A DNA stretch of 64,000 nucleotides from Anthonomus grandis grandis (Eukaryota > Arthropoda > Insecta > Coleoptera > Curculionidae), in contig NC_065558.1 of NCBI RefSeq assembly GCF_022605725.1, forward strand, positions 5,766,001 through 5,830,000, given 5' to 3'. Position 1 is the first letter of the stretch. Every line of letters starts with the position of its first letter. The position numbers and the translations under genes were made by a program. Positions 1 through 12,049 of the stretch are shown here, in pieces. The notes under the pieces are model-generated. The model saw only the letters and a list, made by a program, of their open reading frames with translations. It had not been told where the DNA came from and made no database searches.

Positions 1-71
1 GGCGATGATAACCAACGTTGGTAAGAATGTCGCGGTCGTGAACGTGCCAATCCTAATCTGGTTAAATGGGC
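1..71 (+). other. Open frame at the left edge, possible exon of a truncated gene
   Basis: Frame 2 is open from the window edge and reads VAVVNVPILIWLNGL up to a GTATGT donor-like site at 72. A second open stretch follows at about 116-306. The stretch is short and not recognised, and the splice phases do not join cleanly, so chance is a real possibility. Confidence 0.15.
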
Positions 72-306
72 TGTATGTATTGTAATTAATATGGTAATTT
101 TTTTTTGTTACCAAGGGGTCCCAGAATAGAATTAGCAGAGTTAATTACGAGGAAATGATCTTTAAACAAGCTCGACTAGGAAACCCCCTCATAAATCCCA
201 CAGGTGCAATTATAGTATCTAACCCCAAATCATACTCGGGTATTACCCAGATGTATGGCCAATTAACATCCATTAATAGACTAATTAAATGTCCTTTACA
301 CCTCGT

Positions 307-780
307 TTAAAAAACCAAACTATAAATGGTTATTCATATGAGCAATCATTAGTTCTTTATTGCCTGTTTAGGCTAAATATAGTATGGCGTGATGAGGAGT
401 CACTTTGGCAACTCGGTTTAACGATCTTAAAATTAATTATTTTTTTTTTTTTTTTTAATTTGTAATTTATGCTTGTTATGAAAGCTAAGGATGTTCGTTT
501 TATAGGTATAGAGCAATTGGCTGGAATATTTTCAGAAGATCTAAGAAAATATTGAGAAGAAATAAGAAGCATATTTACACTCTTTCCTGGAATACTCTCA
601 AGAAATTAAATAAGTACACCACTGCATTTTTCTGAAAATCAAAGGACTGGATGCCAAACGGTCAAATTTCAACTACAGAATCTTTTGTCATTTTTACGTA
701 TAAATTCGCTCATTCTGGCACACACTGTATACGTGTTTAAAAAGTATATCCTATGCTACACAGTGGCATATATTATGTGG
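307..780. other. No gene recognised
   Basis: AT-rich sequence with a T-run near 438-457. No coding similarity, structured RNA or clear repeat was seen. Confidence 0.4.
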
Positions 781-908
781 TGTAGTGAGTTTAAATACTA
801 GATATGTAAATCCCTTGTCAATTTTTTTAAATGCCGGAATATCCTCCGTTTTGTAAACAGAATCATATATGATATACGTATATTCTACAGTTTAATAAGT
901 ATACCCTG
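780..908 (+). repeat. Direct repeat copy A (pairs with 3375-3510)
   Basis: Shares TAGATATGTAAATCCC, a GTCAATTTTTTTA run and GATATACGTATAT with the copy at 3375-3510, in the same order and orientation. The two copies bracket the gypsy relic. Confidence 0.75.
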
Positions 909-1575
909 ATTATAATTATTCATAACAATACGCCTTGCTTTCGAAAAATAAAATCCGATTTTTCACGTTTCACTCAAAAACCTTAAGGTTATGTGAGAAA
1001 AGTATAGATACAAAAACTATAGATTTTTTATCATCTATGTTTTGTTACAGGTTTAATCTCCAACAGATATATTAACTGATTTATTTATTTTTGCCAGGAT
1101 AAAGTAAATTTTAACCATAGTTACATTAAATAATTTATTTAAAAACCATATATAAATATATATACTATACAGATATGATACACTGTTAAGATGGTCCCTC
1201 CTAACATAGCCGATCTGAAACGAAAGGAAAACCATTATTGGATGAGGAAAGTAAATAATAATATGGGATATTGTTTCATAGTTTTGTTGATTGAATAGCA
1301 TTAAGAACTGCCATTGATTTTACCTTGCAAGTTAATTTGACCTATTTTAGATTTTAATTAATACTGAGCACATATTAATTATTTGTTTATTTTGTTTAAG
1401 TCATAAGGATCAATAGTGATAAGAATGTTAATGTCAATCTGCTCTGTCAGTTTTTTTTGTAAATCATTGTTGCTAAACCATGGCCTCAAGTTATAAGTTG
1501 CTCCATAGTTGCAAATTACTTAAACCAATATTGGTACCAGATAGTACCCAGTAGTTAAACCCAGCATGTCAACAC
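909..1575. other. AT-rich non-coding stretch
   Basis: No gene seen. It could contain the 3' part of the gypsy element, but no integrase motif was found in any frame. Confidence 0.35.
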
Positions 1576-2948
1576 CTAGGTACTTAACTGGGGGAAACTG
1601 ACAATTAAACATTCCTTTTCTGTTGTGCTATACCGACGCTCGTTTTTGGTAAGAGACCTACTTAGGAAACAAATAGCCTGCTCTTCGTCACCTTGAACCT
1701 GATAAAGGACAGCTCCAAGTCCAAAATCGGAAGCGTAACATTGGATAATAAAAGGAAGATCAAAATCTGGACATGATAAAACAGGTGCTCTGACCAGTTT
1801 CTCTTTAATAGTATTAAAAGCATTTTCACATTCAGGACTGCATACAAACTTTACGGTCAATGAGGTCAAGGGAGCTACTATCGTGGAAAAGTTAGGAACA
1901 AACCTCCGATACCAAGATGCGAGTCCAACAATTCTTCTAATATCAGTAACAGTCTTGGGGGTTGGTATACGCAGAATAGCCTCAATCTTCTCGGGAGTAG
2001 ACCGGAAGAATTAACAATGTATCCCAAATATTTTAACTCGGGTTTACAAAAGGTACACTTCTCTCTGTTAAGAGTTAGACCTGCCTTAACGATTCTCTGT
2101 AGGACCTCACGTAAAACACGAATATGTTCCTCGAACGACGGGGTGGAAATGATTACGTCGTCAAGATAGACGAAGACCTATGGCACCAAGTCAACACCAA
2201 TAACAGAATCGATCAGTCTTTGCCATACTGCAGGGGCATTAGTCAACCCAAAAGGCATACGGGTAAATTGGAAAAGTCCTCTAGTGAGGACTGTAAATGC
2301 AGTAAGCGGGCGAGATTCTGGTGCAATAGGTATTTGCCAATACGCAGACTTAATATCCAACGTACTAAGGAACTTCGCATCTCTTAATTTATCTAAAGTG
2401 GCAGAAACAAAAGGTATGGCATAACTGTCTTTGATGGTCACACGATTTAAAGCGCGATAATCGACACAAAAACGCCATTCGCCACTTTTTTTCTTAGCCA
2501 TTACTATTGGAGATGACCAGGGTGAAATAGATGGTGCCACAATACCATTGGCAATCATTTGTTTCAATTCAGTATTGACATCCTTTTGAAGGGCACGGGA
2601 AAGAGGATAATAGCGCTGTTTGATAGGTGCTGAATTTGTCCTGATTTCCAGCTTGACCAAATTGGTACAACCCAATGTTGAACTCATGTTGGAAAAGACA
2701 TCCTCGATAAGTCTGTCGAGAGTTTCTTTTTGTGTTGGAGTCAGAGTATCAAGGGATTGAATTACGGCAGTTTCGTGACAATAGATTGAAGCAATATCTT
2801 TGAAATGCCATTCCCCAGTGTTAGGGTCAGGTATGATTCTCATACGAGTCCAAAAATAAATACTTAAGATCAAGGAATGGGGTAGAAAGGGAACAAACAA
2901 AACATCCATAAGGACTACGCGAGTGCGAAGCCTCATAGGCAAGGTCAC
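1576..2948 (-). pseudogene. Ty3/gypsy LTR-retrotransposon pol relic (RT and RNase H)
   Basis: Minus strand. From 2948 downward there is a weak upstream region, then the reverse transcriptase: VDYRALNRVTIKDSYAIP, STLDIKSAYWQIPIAPESRP, FTRMPFGLTNAPAVWQ and YLDDVIIS. RNase H follows (FGLGAVLYQVQGDEEQA; FLSRSLTKNERRYSTTEKEC) down to about 1576. The frame is broken: a TAG sits immediately before the VFVYLDD segment where the family usually has an aromatic residue, and there is at least one frameshift near 1990-2010. In RNase H the expected catalytic Asp of the D-A-S block is Tyr (CYASDFG). No integrase, gag or clear LTR was recognised. It is an old, inactive fragment. Confidence 0.88.
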
Positions 2949-3167
2949 AATTCCTTTTATTGAACATTGTTATCCATTGGCTACGGTGCAGTTTTCTTAA
3001 AAAGCATTTTTCTCTCAGGCAATTTATTTCCGCAAAAAAAAAACCGTTTTTCATTAACCTTACCCTTACCACTCCACCCACCCACCCCACATCGCTTACT
3101 AGTGAGAAATTGTTTTCAAAAATCAATGATTTCCATTGATTTTTTTTTTTCATTAGCTGGTTTTTAA

Positions 3168-3208
3168 TATCCAATCTAATAATACAGTTTGTTTATTTAA
3201 ACTTGATC

Positions 3209-3286
<78 letters not shown>

Positions 3287-3320
3287 TTTAATTCAAAAAC
3301 TGTGCTATTAGATTGGATAA
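3168..3320. repeat. Inverted repeat around an (AT)n tract
   Basis: TATCCAATCTAATAATACAG at 3168-3187 is mirrored by the complementary sequence at about 3298-3319, differing at two positions. Between the arms lies a pure (AT)n microsatellite (about 3214-3281). The whole unit can fold as one long hairpin or cruciform. Confidence 0.8.
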
Positions 3321-3374
3321 TATGGCTGAAAAACAGTGATTTTTTAAAAGATTGTCATCAAATATCTGAGGTGT

Positions 3375-3510
3375 ATTAATCGAGTTTAAAAATTAGATAT
3401 GTAAATCCCGTGTCAATTTTTTTACCAAAATTTAATACCAAAATCTTCTCCCTTTTGTAAGCAGAATCGTATATGATATACGTATATTTTACAATTTAAT
3501 AAATATACCT
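3375..3510 (+). repeat. Direct repeat copy B (pairs with 780-908)
   Basis: Second copy of the ~125-bp repeat on the other side of the gypsy relic, about 80-85% similar by eye. Confidence 0.75.
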
Positions 3511-3719
3511 TGATAAATAAATATACTGATGATAAATATACCAAAACCAAATGAATTGAATAAATATGTATTTAATGATTATAATATATGATGTGTTGCT
3601 TGAGATTCATCTAGAATGAAAACTTTTTAAATATCCTACATCCTAACATCCTTAAAAAAGTTATAAGAGATCACGTATAGATTACAAAAAACTCGGATTA
3701 TATTAAGATCTTTTTATTC

Positions 3720-4350
3720 CAAAAATGCCAGACCTCATTAAATTATAAAAGGTCCGACCTTGCAGAAGGTATAATTGAATTCAGAAGGACGAGTTTTCCA
3801 AAGTTTGTGATTTTCTATTTAAAATCATTAAAAAATTGTCACCAAAAAAATATTTTTTCGAAATTGAACTTACCGAAGAATCCCAGATTATTCCATAGAT
3901 CACTCAAACTTCAAGTTTTAATGGGATCTGTGATAGGAATTACAGCCCTTTGAAAATTCCCAAAATTTGCCATTTCTGACGATTCTTTTTGAGCCTTAAA
4001 TTGGCCTCTACAAATGCCAAATCTCAGCAACTATAATACGTACAACCTTGCCGATGATCTCATTGAATTCAGAAGGACGGTAATATACAAGAGCCGTTGG
4101 AATTATGAAGAAAGAAATCATAGTTTTCTCTCATTTGTCTCCCAAAGTTGCGCTTACTATACAAGCTCGATCCCATATATCACGAAAACGTCGAATTATG
4201 ATAAGTTCTGAAAACGTTTTTAGAAATTATATCACTTTAAAAAATCCCGAATTTAACTCTCTTTTGACATCGAAATTAGCTTCAAAAAATGCCATAACTA
4301 TAACAGGCATAACAGGTACGATCTTCGAGAGGATAGAGAAATAGTTGCAA
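3720..4350 (+). repeat. Degenerate tandem repeat, period about 280 bp
   Basis: The phrase AAATGCCA followed by an ACCTTGC- or ACGATCTTC-like block recurs at about 3724, 4013 and 4288. The first two copies share TTGAATTCAGAAGGACG. The intervening sequence also aligns loosely. Short open frames here (4014-4211, 4105-4344) follow the repeat and look non-coding. Confidence 0.6.
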
Positions 4351-5455
4351 TGGCTACATAATTAGGTCTTATGGGAGAAAGATACCTCTAAAGTTAATTC
4401 GAATTATTTTTTAAGCTTACAATACAAGGCCTCTTCCACCCTTCACCACTCACAAAGGAAAAAAACAAAAAGAAAATTAGATTTGCCTGGGTGCTGAATT
4501 CAATGGCGCAATGCTTAAGAGACAAGAAAGTAATAGAACGTAAAATCTAGTTTAAATAAGGTAATTGTATGTAAAGGGAGTATTCCGTTTCACCCTTTTA
4601 TTACCAATTTATCAACAGATAAATGCACTTTTTCACTTTCTGCTCTATAATTTCTTCTTAGGGTAGTTTCGTAAAAGTTATGTCCTGTTTTGAAAAACTT
4701 ACATTTTCCAATAGTCAGAACCTGAGAAGATCTATGGAAACTATATCATTTTTCTGCATTTAAAATATTCATATGTATCTCTTTATAAATCTCTCTCTCT
4801 CGGATGTTTAGGTCACACCTTAAAATCAATAAAATGCTCCTTTGCAGTCGTGAATTATAACGAAATCATTTCATAATATGGTCGTGTTAAGTGCATCAGT
4901 TAAGCAAGCAAAGGAGTACCTCGTTGATATAGGGATATTGTCTTCAGTGGCCTTAACATGCGCTTGTTCTGCATTCTTAAACTTGGATTGTGACCTTTAT
5001 GTTACCTAACTATCGCACAAAGAGAGAGATTATAGATCTGAATTTTTTTTTTCGAGAGATCTTCCTATAGGGAGTACTACTTAACGCATACCAAATAGAT
5101 CAGTACATACCTAATGCTAATTAACCATTGATCTGATCGAGAATTTGCCTATAAAAAGACGACTAAGCAATAAAAATCGATGCCCTTGAATTTTATATAG
5201 CATAGAACGCCGTGATCTACAAACCTGAGTGTATCTACTTAATCTTATTGGAGATGCGTCTGTTATGTAATACGGTACGGTGTCTTTATTGAATGCAAAT
5301 GAACTGGTCGGTTTATTAATCTAAATAACAACTTCTTGCATAAAGGAAAATTATGTTCATAGTAATATTTCATATAAGTAAACTTGGGTAAACTCATCCA
5401 GATTTTATCCCTAAAGCGAAAGAAACTGATCAAAATAATTATTTTATTTTATTGT
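4351..5455. other. No gene recognised
   Basis: AT-rich spacer with a short CT run near 4790. No open frame of note and no recognised repeat. Confidence 0.4.
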
Positions 5456-5459
5456 CTTT

Positions 5460-6960
5460 CCTAGGCATTTTTTTTAAATTTTTATTCCAGGCATTTAAAG
5501 GAGTTTCTTCTAAAGAAATTTAAAATTACTTCAGCTGTCAGTGAGTCAATGTGACTAGTTTTTCAGCCTTTCCAAGGAGCTAGCGAATATGTTTTCCAGG
5601 CATTTGGGTTAATTTTTGTATTATTCCAGGAATTTATGTCTCTAACTGGAAGACAAGAAATGTGTTCTGAACTGCCTGGAAGAAATTAAAAATTACTTCA
5701 ACTATCAGTGAGTCGGTGTGACTAATTTTTTATCGAGTCCAGGCAGTTGAAAAGGGCAAACCAACAAGAAAATGCTGATTTTTTCCAGGTACTTTAAGAA
5801 TATGTTTTCCTATATTTTTTAATTAATAATATCAGTAACATCCATTAAATGAAAATTAAGTGTATTTTTGTTTCTATTCTCAACGGCAAACATTTATTCT
5901 GTTTTTCTCCCTTTGAGAATTATAATTTTAGAACAAAAACGTTATAAATTAAAACAGACATCCAATCAAAAATTTAAAGAAGGCGAATGAAATTCCGGTC
6001 AACTCGAATATCAATTCACAGAGAAATTTAAGACTTTTATTAAAATAAATGATCAGTGGCAAATTATACATGGAAATACATGAATTGAGCAAGAAAATTC
6101 TTTTTTTCTCTGTAACTTAAGGAGTTATTATTTATTAACATACTACAACTTTAATAGCTATAAAGTTTGAAAAATTTTCCGTACATTTTGTATTTAAAAA
6201 GTGTCGGCTCTTTAACAAGTTTTGATTTATTAATATATGAATATGTATTTTTTTGTCTGTTTCTTCTATTTTTTGTCATCATCTTTTTTTTCCATCTTAG
6301 TTTTGCCCAAGTTTTTTTCAAGTCTTTTTTCTAAACTGCCGAGATTAAAGAAAATTCTGGTATATTGACGTTAACTGAACATTCATTGAATTTATTAATT
6401 AAACATATAGAATATAGTGGAATGCATTAGCTAGTAATCTAGTAATAATTAGGCGTTTAATTCCTTAACTGGAAAACAAAAAATGTCTGCAACTATCTAG
6501 AAGATGTTAAAAATTATTCCACTTGTCAGTGTGACTCGTTTTTTATTCATTCCAGGCAGTTGAGAAAAGCATTCCATGAAGAAAATATTGATTTTTTAGA
6601 GGGAGTCAGCGAATATGTTTCCGACCAATTGGGATAATTTTTTACTTCATTCCAGACTTTTATTTCCTTAAATGGATAACAGGAAATTTGCTCAACTGCT
6701 TGGAAGAAGTCAAAAATGATTCCACTTATCAATGATTCATTGTGACTAATTTTTTATCTACAGGCAGTTGAAAAGATCTTCCAACAAGGAAATGTTGATT
6801 TTTTTTCTAGGGAATTAAAGAATATATCTTCCAGGTATTTGGGGCAATTTTTGTATTATTTCAGGCTTTTATGTCTCTAACTGGAAGACAATAAATGTGT
6901 TCAACTGCCTGGAAGAAACTAAAAATGACTTCAGTTGTCAGTGAGACTCACAACAAGAAA
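5460..6960. repeat. Hairpin-forming repeat family built on CCAGGCAGTTGA
   Basis: At least four degenerate units. Each has AACTGCCTGGAAGAAAT, a TAAAAATTA-like run, a loop with CAGTGAGTC and GTGTGACTAATT, and then the complementary CCAGGCAGTTGAAAAG. Clear units are at about 5675-5757, 6480-6565, 6690-6776 and 6895-6950. Between hairpins the phrases ATGTCTCTAACTGGAAGAC and GAATATGTTTTCCAGG also recur. No protein is encoded. Confidence 0.8.
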
Positions 6961-7500
6961 TAACGCTAACTTAGATTCTAAGTAACATTTTCCCTGGACT
7001 CCAAATTCACCTTATCTGACCTTAGTCAATTAAGGAAATCAGAGCTATTTCAGAAGTATCAAATTCCCGAGAGTCAATAGATAATCCAGAATCATGGGAA
7101 TCAAATTCACATTCTAGGGCAATTATTACAGTCGAATTACCACTGAATGCATTTTATAGATCAAGACGTACCCTTACTTCTTCTACTTACACCAGGTATC
7201 TATTCTTTATAGTCCCTAATTACAATTACAAATTAAATGCCGCAATTCAGCTAAACCCCAAAGAAGGATTTTATCAATAAACGTGAAAGGATTTTCTTAT
7301 TAATGGTGACACATTATAGGAGATGCATCTTCTCGTGTCGCGTCCTTATTTAGCTAACGCGTTAAAAAAAGGACAGCAGGTAATAGACGTACCAACACAA
7401 TAGAGGCGCATCTTATGGTACGAGATCTTCTATTTTTTTTGCTTCTTTTTGTTCTGATTAGACTTTAATAGTGGGGTGAGATGCTTGTGGATTTTATAAG
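6961..7500. other. Upstream region of the glycine-rich cuticle gene
   Basis: No gene seen. It should hold the gene's regulatory DNA, but no site could be named with confidence beyond the TATA box. Confidence 0.4.
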
Positions 7501-7508
7501 TATATAAG
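7501..7508 (+). promoter_or_regulatory. TATA box of the glycine-rich cuticle gene
   Basis: TATATAAG lies 66 bp before the proposed start codon at 7574, which would leave a short 5' leader. The position fits a normal insect core promoter, but no strong initiator was identified. Confidence 0.55.
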
Positions 7509-7573
7509 TTGGTTCAAATCGTAGTGAAATATAGTTAAGTTCAATTGTTTAGCTCTGTAGTTTGTATAGAATA

Positions 7574-10500
7574 ATGTGTGGTATAAGACTGGTGAGTACC
7601 ATGGGGTAGTTTTCCTTATAAAGGAGTAAATCTTAAGCCTAATTTAAAATATGTTTTCAATTACCATTTTCTACTTTTTATTTCATTCAAATATATACTC
7701 TACACAAAGATTCTCATATTTACAAAAATGTTACTTGCATTGGCTTAACTTCTAAACAATATTTGTAAAGCATGTTTTTTTTATTATTATGCTTTTTATT
7801 TCATCAGAATATCCCTACACGTTTTTGAGATATTGAACTTTGAAGTCAGTCGTCACCTTAAAAGTTCTTCCTTGAATACCACTAGACAAAAACTCTTACG
7901 TTGCCAGGAATGTTACTTAAAGCAACTTGAGCTCTATAGAATATTTTGAGTATTCTTATTCTAATTCTATGCTTTTTATTTTGCGAGAATATTCCCATTA
8001 AATTTTTAGATATTCGACTTTAAAGTAGGTAAGCAATATTCAACTTTAAAGGATTTTGAACGAACTAAGAGGGATTAATGATGGAGGAATAAGTAGCAGC
8101 TTTCTGTGATTTATCAAAAGCATTTGATTATGTTAATCGTGGAATTCTGCTGCGTCATTATTAACTTCATCATTCATTAACATAACATTAACTTCCTGGC
8201 TATGGTCTTTCATGGTTTAAACCTTACTCATCTAGTCGATATCAAAAAGTTTGCATTGGTTCATGCCATTCAGATGTGTTAGTAAAATGCTTGGGGCGTT
8301 CCTTTTATTCCTAATTTTTAGAAATGATATTTCTATATTTCTAAATACTTCTGGAAAATGTACTTTATTTGCTGTATCATCAGCTATTCTATTATAAATT
8401 TATTAGTCTGCGTGTCTAAATTGAGAATTTTTGAATAAAAACACGTTTAGCTTCGTAACAACCAGACTACTTTATTTCCAAAGAAAACCTAACCTAAAAT
8501 TTTACACACAAATTCACCAACTTCCTGATAGCGTTCCCAATAACATGGTTATTACTTGTTAATTTTATGAAGCAGTTCAGCCTTGGCATACCAAACTTTT
8601 CATAGGCGCCCACAAGTAATAGTCCAAACGATTTAAATCCGGTGAGCGGAGGGTCCAGGAAAAGTCTTGGTTAAATATTGAGTCACATTTTCTACTACTG
8701 TGTGGTGGAGCAGATATGTCTGGATATCTCAAACCCTCAAAGTCGAGTTCAACCCCAATTCCCTGTAAGAAGTATCATAATTTATTCCTTGCAGTCATTT
8801 GTGTTTACCCCTAGCCTTGATGATGCAATTTCTGGACATTTCTGACCCTCAAAGTAAAGTTCAATCATAATTTCCTCTAACAAATTAGTAGTCATCTATT
8901 TCAGGCAGTTATTTCTTGTCTTTAACGTAAAAACCCACTTTAATTGCTTGGAATAAAATAATAATTTATTCTAGGCAATAATTTCCGGATATTTGTTTCA
9001 AAGTACAGCTCAAACCCAATTGCCTGGAATAAAATAATAATTTATTCTATTCATGGTGTAACCACATCTGTTGTCTTCTTTAAATCGGAATATCCTCTAA
9101 CAATACAGGTAGTACTTCATGTAAAAACTAACTCGCAAATGTCAAACACATAAGGGTAGACTAACTGATCTCGTAACTAATCACAGCAAAAATTAATCGA
9201 AAAACGGTGTTGGCAATTCCACTCCGTTCGATTGTTGCAGATGAAATGGGTGCATTATTCTTCATGCAGTCATTTAGGTAAAACCAGTACGACGTAATAT
9301 CCTGCGACAACTGGTTGATGGTGACCGTTCAACAGTATCACTATACTATGCCCAAAATCTAATACTCTTCAAGTGTTAGATCTTGGGCAGTTGCTGGACG
9401 TATGAGAGAAGCATTTGAAAAAGATCATGTTACTCTCAGTCAATTAAAAACTTTCCCAAACACTCCTATTGTGTGTTCTTAAGCATTAGAGTCCGTTTAA
9501 ATAACAAATTTAGTAGTAGTTATATATCGCCCTCTATCTTTGAACGTTAATGAATTTATAGAGTTTCTAAAAGATCTTTTTATGGCTCAAACTCTTAAAT
9601 TTTTTGAAGCATACTTAAATAACAAATATCAGTCTGTATTAGTAAGTGGTAGTGATACATTCGGACAGCAATCTGATTTTTTTATTTTAAAAATGGATGT
9701 TCCTCAAGACCACTGTTATTTTCAATGTATGTTTCTGATATGAACTGATCAGTTCTAAATACAACAATATGCTGATGAATCACAAATATGTATCCAATTT
9801 TGATTGTCGAATATTATAAGCATATAACCCAATTTTTAAAGGAGCATCAGATATTACATATGAATAATAGTAGGAAATATCAAATGTACAATTTTGTTTT
9901 TAAAATTCTAAAATCAGGACAACCCTCGTATCTGAGGGCTTTATTTTCTAGATCTAATCACCAGCATAATACGAGAAATATTCAAACGAACTTTTAAATA
10001 CTTTAACACCGATCCACAAATGTGGAATAATTTACCAAATTTAAAAAACTTAAGCTGTGTAATAAATTTATAAGTTATATGATAAATGATTTTTTAATTA
10101 AACAGGGTTTATAGTATCTTTATTGTATTGAGTGTTTAATACTTTGAATTGATATGATTGAATTAGTCACAGTGTCGTCTTTAATTTTTATTATTTATTA
10201 TTGATTTGTAATGTGTTCCACGTAAATATTTACGTCGTTGCAATCGGTTTTTATAATCGCGGGTTAATACTTTTTGCCTCAAAGTATGATATATGAAGGG
10301 AAAAATGTATATATATTACGTTCACTAATCTTAGACACTTTATGTATTTTTATCTTTTGGTAATAAATGATTTTTAATTTGATTTGGATACCGGCGGCGA
10401 TATTCTTTAATTGTACTTAATTAATTGTACGTCTTCCTTATGTTTGTTTTTTTTATTTATTCATACACCATGTTTTTGTACTTTTATTTTATTAATATTC

Positions 10501-11867
10501 TCCTTTTACTCTAGATTATAATTTTAAATTTATAGTTTTGACATTTTATTTTTACTTGCCCTATTTATATATCTTACGATTGTTTGATTTTTCAGTTATT
10601 AGCGGCAACCCTGTTGGGTTACTGCTCCACTGCGAGACTGGACAGCACCTACTTACCACCAGGGGGCGCCAACGGAGCCGGAGGTGGGCCAGGGATTGCA
10701 CCGCCCTTCGGGGGCGGCAAACCGCCCGGAGGGCGACCAGGGGGTGGCGGAGGTGGAAGACCGGGGGGTAATGCCACTAACTTTTACTAACATATACATA
10801 TACTTTATATATTATATCATATACATAACAAAAATAAATCTCTTCTTAGAACGTGAGAAAACAATAATTTAAACCAAGAGGTACATATCTCTATCTATAT
10901 GTTACATAAAAGGTTTTGAATGCATGCTGCACGCGTTATTGTGTATGTAGTGGAATGGCATGTGCTCACAGTATGTCAAAGGCTTTACGAAAATCGCTTA
11001 AGTTAAAGTATAGTGTCTCGATTATTCGTACATGAGTCAACCTATCACGATTTTACTCTGAATTACATTCACTTAACTGAGTTCCGCTAGTACTATTGAT
11101 ACTACGTGCGGTGGGTTGGGTACCATTCAAGAAAACGGCAGTAAATCTATGATGGGTGTGTATTACTTGACTTAATTCAGCTAATTCTACCGTGCATGAA
11201 AGCTGCGGCATTCATCAGACCCCGTTTAGCATGAGAAGAACATAAAAATTAAATCTCGCTGAAAATATAAAATAAAATATCTGTTAAGGTAATGGTAATG
11301 GAGGTCCTCGTCCTGGAGGAGGTAATGGTAATGGCGGAGGTGGATCAGCAGCAGGTGCCAACGCAGACGCCCAAGCAACCATCATCTCTTATGAGAACGA
11401 CAACGATGGCAGTGGAAACTATAAGTGGAGGTGAAAAAAAGTGAATTTTTCCATTCAATGTTTTAATAAACCGTATTCTAGTTACGAAACGAGTAATGGC
11501 ATCAAGGCCGACGAAACTGGTGAATTAAAGAACGCCGGAAGTGACGATGAAGCGCAGTCCGCGGTAGGATCGTTCTCGTATACAGCACCTGACGGTACGG
11601 AGATCAAAATTGAATATACCGCCGACGAAAACGGTTTTGTACCAAAAGGTAGGCCGCGATTTGAAGGAGAAATCTGATGCATTATTTCTCTAACGTTCAA
11701 ATTTCTTCTTTTCAGGTGACCATTTGCCCACCCCACCACCAATCCCACCAGAGATCTTGAAATCTTTGGAAGAGAATGCGGCCGAAGAAGCTGCTGGTGG
11801 AGGAAATGGAGGTGGAAACGGTGGAAACGGAAATGGTGGAAATGGAGCTAACGGATACCGATATTAG
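7574..11867 (+). CDS. RR-1 cuticle protein, glycine-rich (five coding exons)
   Basis: Structural cuticle protein, secreted into the procuticle, where the Rebers-Riddiford (chitin_bind_4) domain is known to bind chitin. Coding exons read as 7574-7591, 10596-10767, 11289-11430, 11482-11648 and 11716-11867. All junctions are GT-AG and the phases (0,1,2,1) join one open frame ending at TAG 11865-11867. The first exon supplies only six codons; joined to exon 2 it makes a signal peptide, MCGIRLLLAATLLGYCSTA. Next comes a Gly/Pro/Asn-rich linker (about residues 22-90). The RR core starts at GSGNYKW, continues with YETSNGIKADETG, and ends with the hallmark EYTADENGFVPKGDHLPTPPPIP. A Gly/Asn-rich tail ends in GYRY. 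A TATA box lies at 7501 and an AATAAA at 11947. Intron 1 is 3.0 kb and full of transposon debris; the later introns are short. Exon 1 is the least certain part. It was chosen because phase 0, the GTGAGT donor and the resulting signal peptide all fit. Confidence 0.9.
8085..8400 (+). pseudogene. LINE reverse transcriptase fragment
   Basis: AAFCDLSKAFDYVNRGILL is RT motif A of a Jockey/CR1-type non-LTR element. The later block FLLFLIFRNDISIFL matches the region after motif B, and FAVSSA replaces the usual Tyr/Phe-Ala-Asp-Asp. Several stops and frameshifts. It lies inside intron 1 of the cuticle gene. Confidence 0.75.
8585..8660 (-). pseudogene. DD34-type (mariner/Tc1-like) transposase fragment
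   Basis: Minus strand reads RSPDLNRLDYYLW followed by APMKSLV, the C-terminal catalytic block typical of mariner/Tc1-like transposases. Flanking sequence is too decayed to extend. Confidence 0.7.
8690..9060 (+). repeat. Short degenerate repeats of the CCAGGCAGTT type
   Basis: Recurring phrases: CCCTCAAAGT(C/A)(G/A)AGTTCAA, AATTGCCTGGAATAAAATAA, AATAATTTATTCTA. About four loose units of 80-130 bp. Confidence 0.5.
9535..10110 (+). pseudogene. LINE reverse transcriptase fragment, second piece
   Basis: KFFEAYLNNKYQSVLVSG plus VPQD is a decayed RT segment leading to motif B. After a gap, FKILKSGQPSYLRALFS and HNTRN match the C-terminal part of such elements. Inside cuticle intron 1. Confidence 0.65.
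10111..10595. other. End of cuticle intron 1
   Basis: AT-rich, no gene or repeat recognised. Ends with the pyrimidine-rich acceptor used by exon 2 at 10596. Confidence 0.45.
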
Positions 11868-11946
11868 AATTAAGGTAAGCAGAGGTTTGATGCAGTTAAG
11901 TCATTACATTGACAAAAATCATACTGAAGTATTAAGGTTTCTAAGA

Positions 11947-11952
11947 AATAAA
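11947..11952 (+). terminator. Poly(A) signal of the glycine-rich cuticle gene
   Basis: Canonical AATAAA 80 nt after the stop codon. It is the first one downstream, so it is the likeliest cleavage signal. Confidence 0.5.
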
Positions 11953-12049
11953 GTCTTATACTACTTGGAAGGTTTTCTAGAATCCAAAAAGCTTCTATAA
12001 AATGATCCGTTCTAGATAAAGAGTATACTTAAGTCAGTTGCAAAAGATG

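Noticed and set aside
11482..11748. Minus-strand 88-codon frame
   Set aside because: Antisense shadow of cuticle exons 4-5, and it crosses a well-supported intron.
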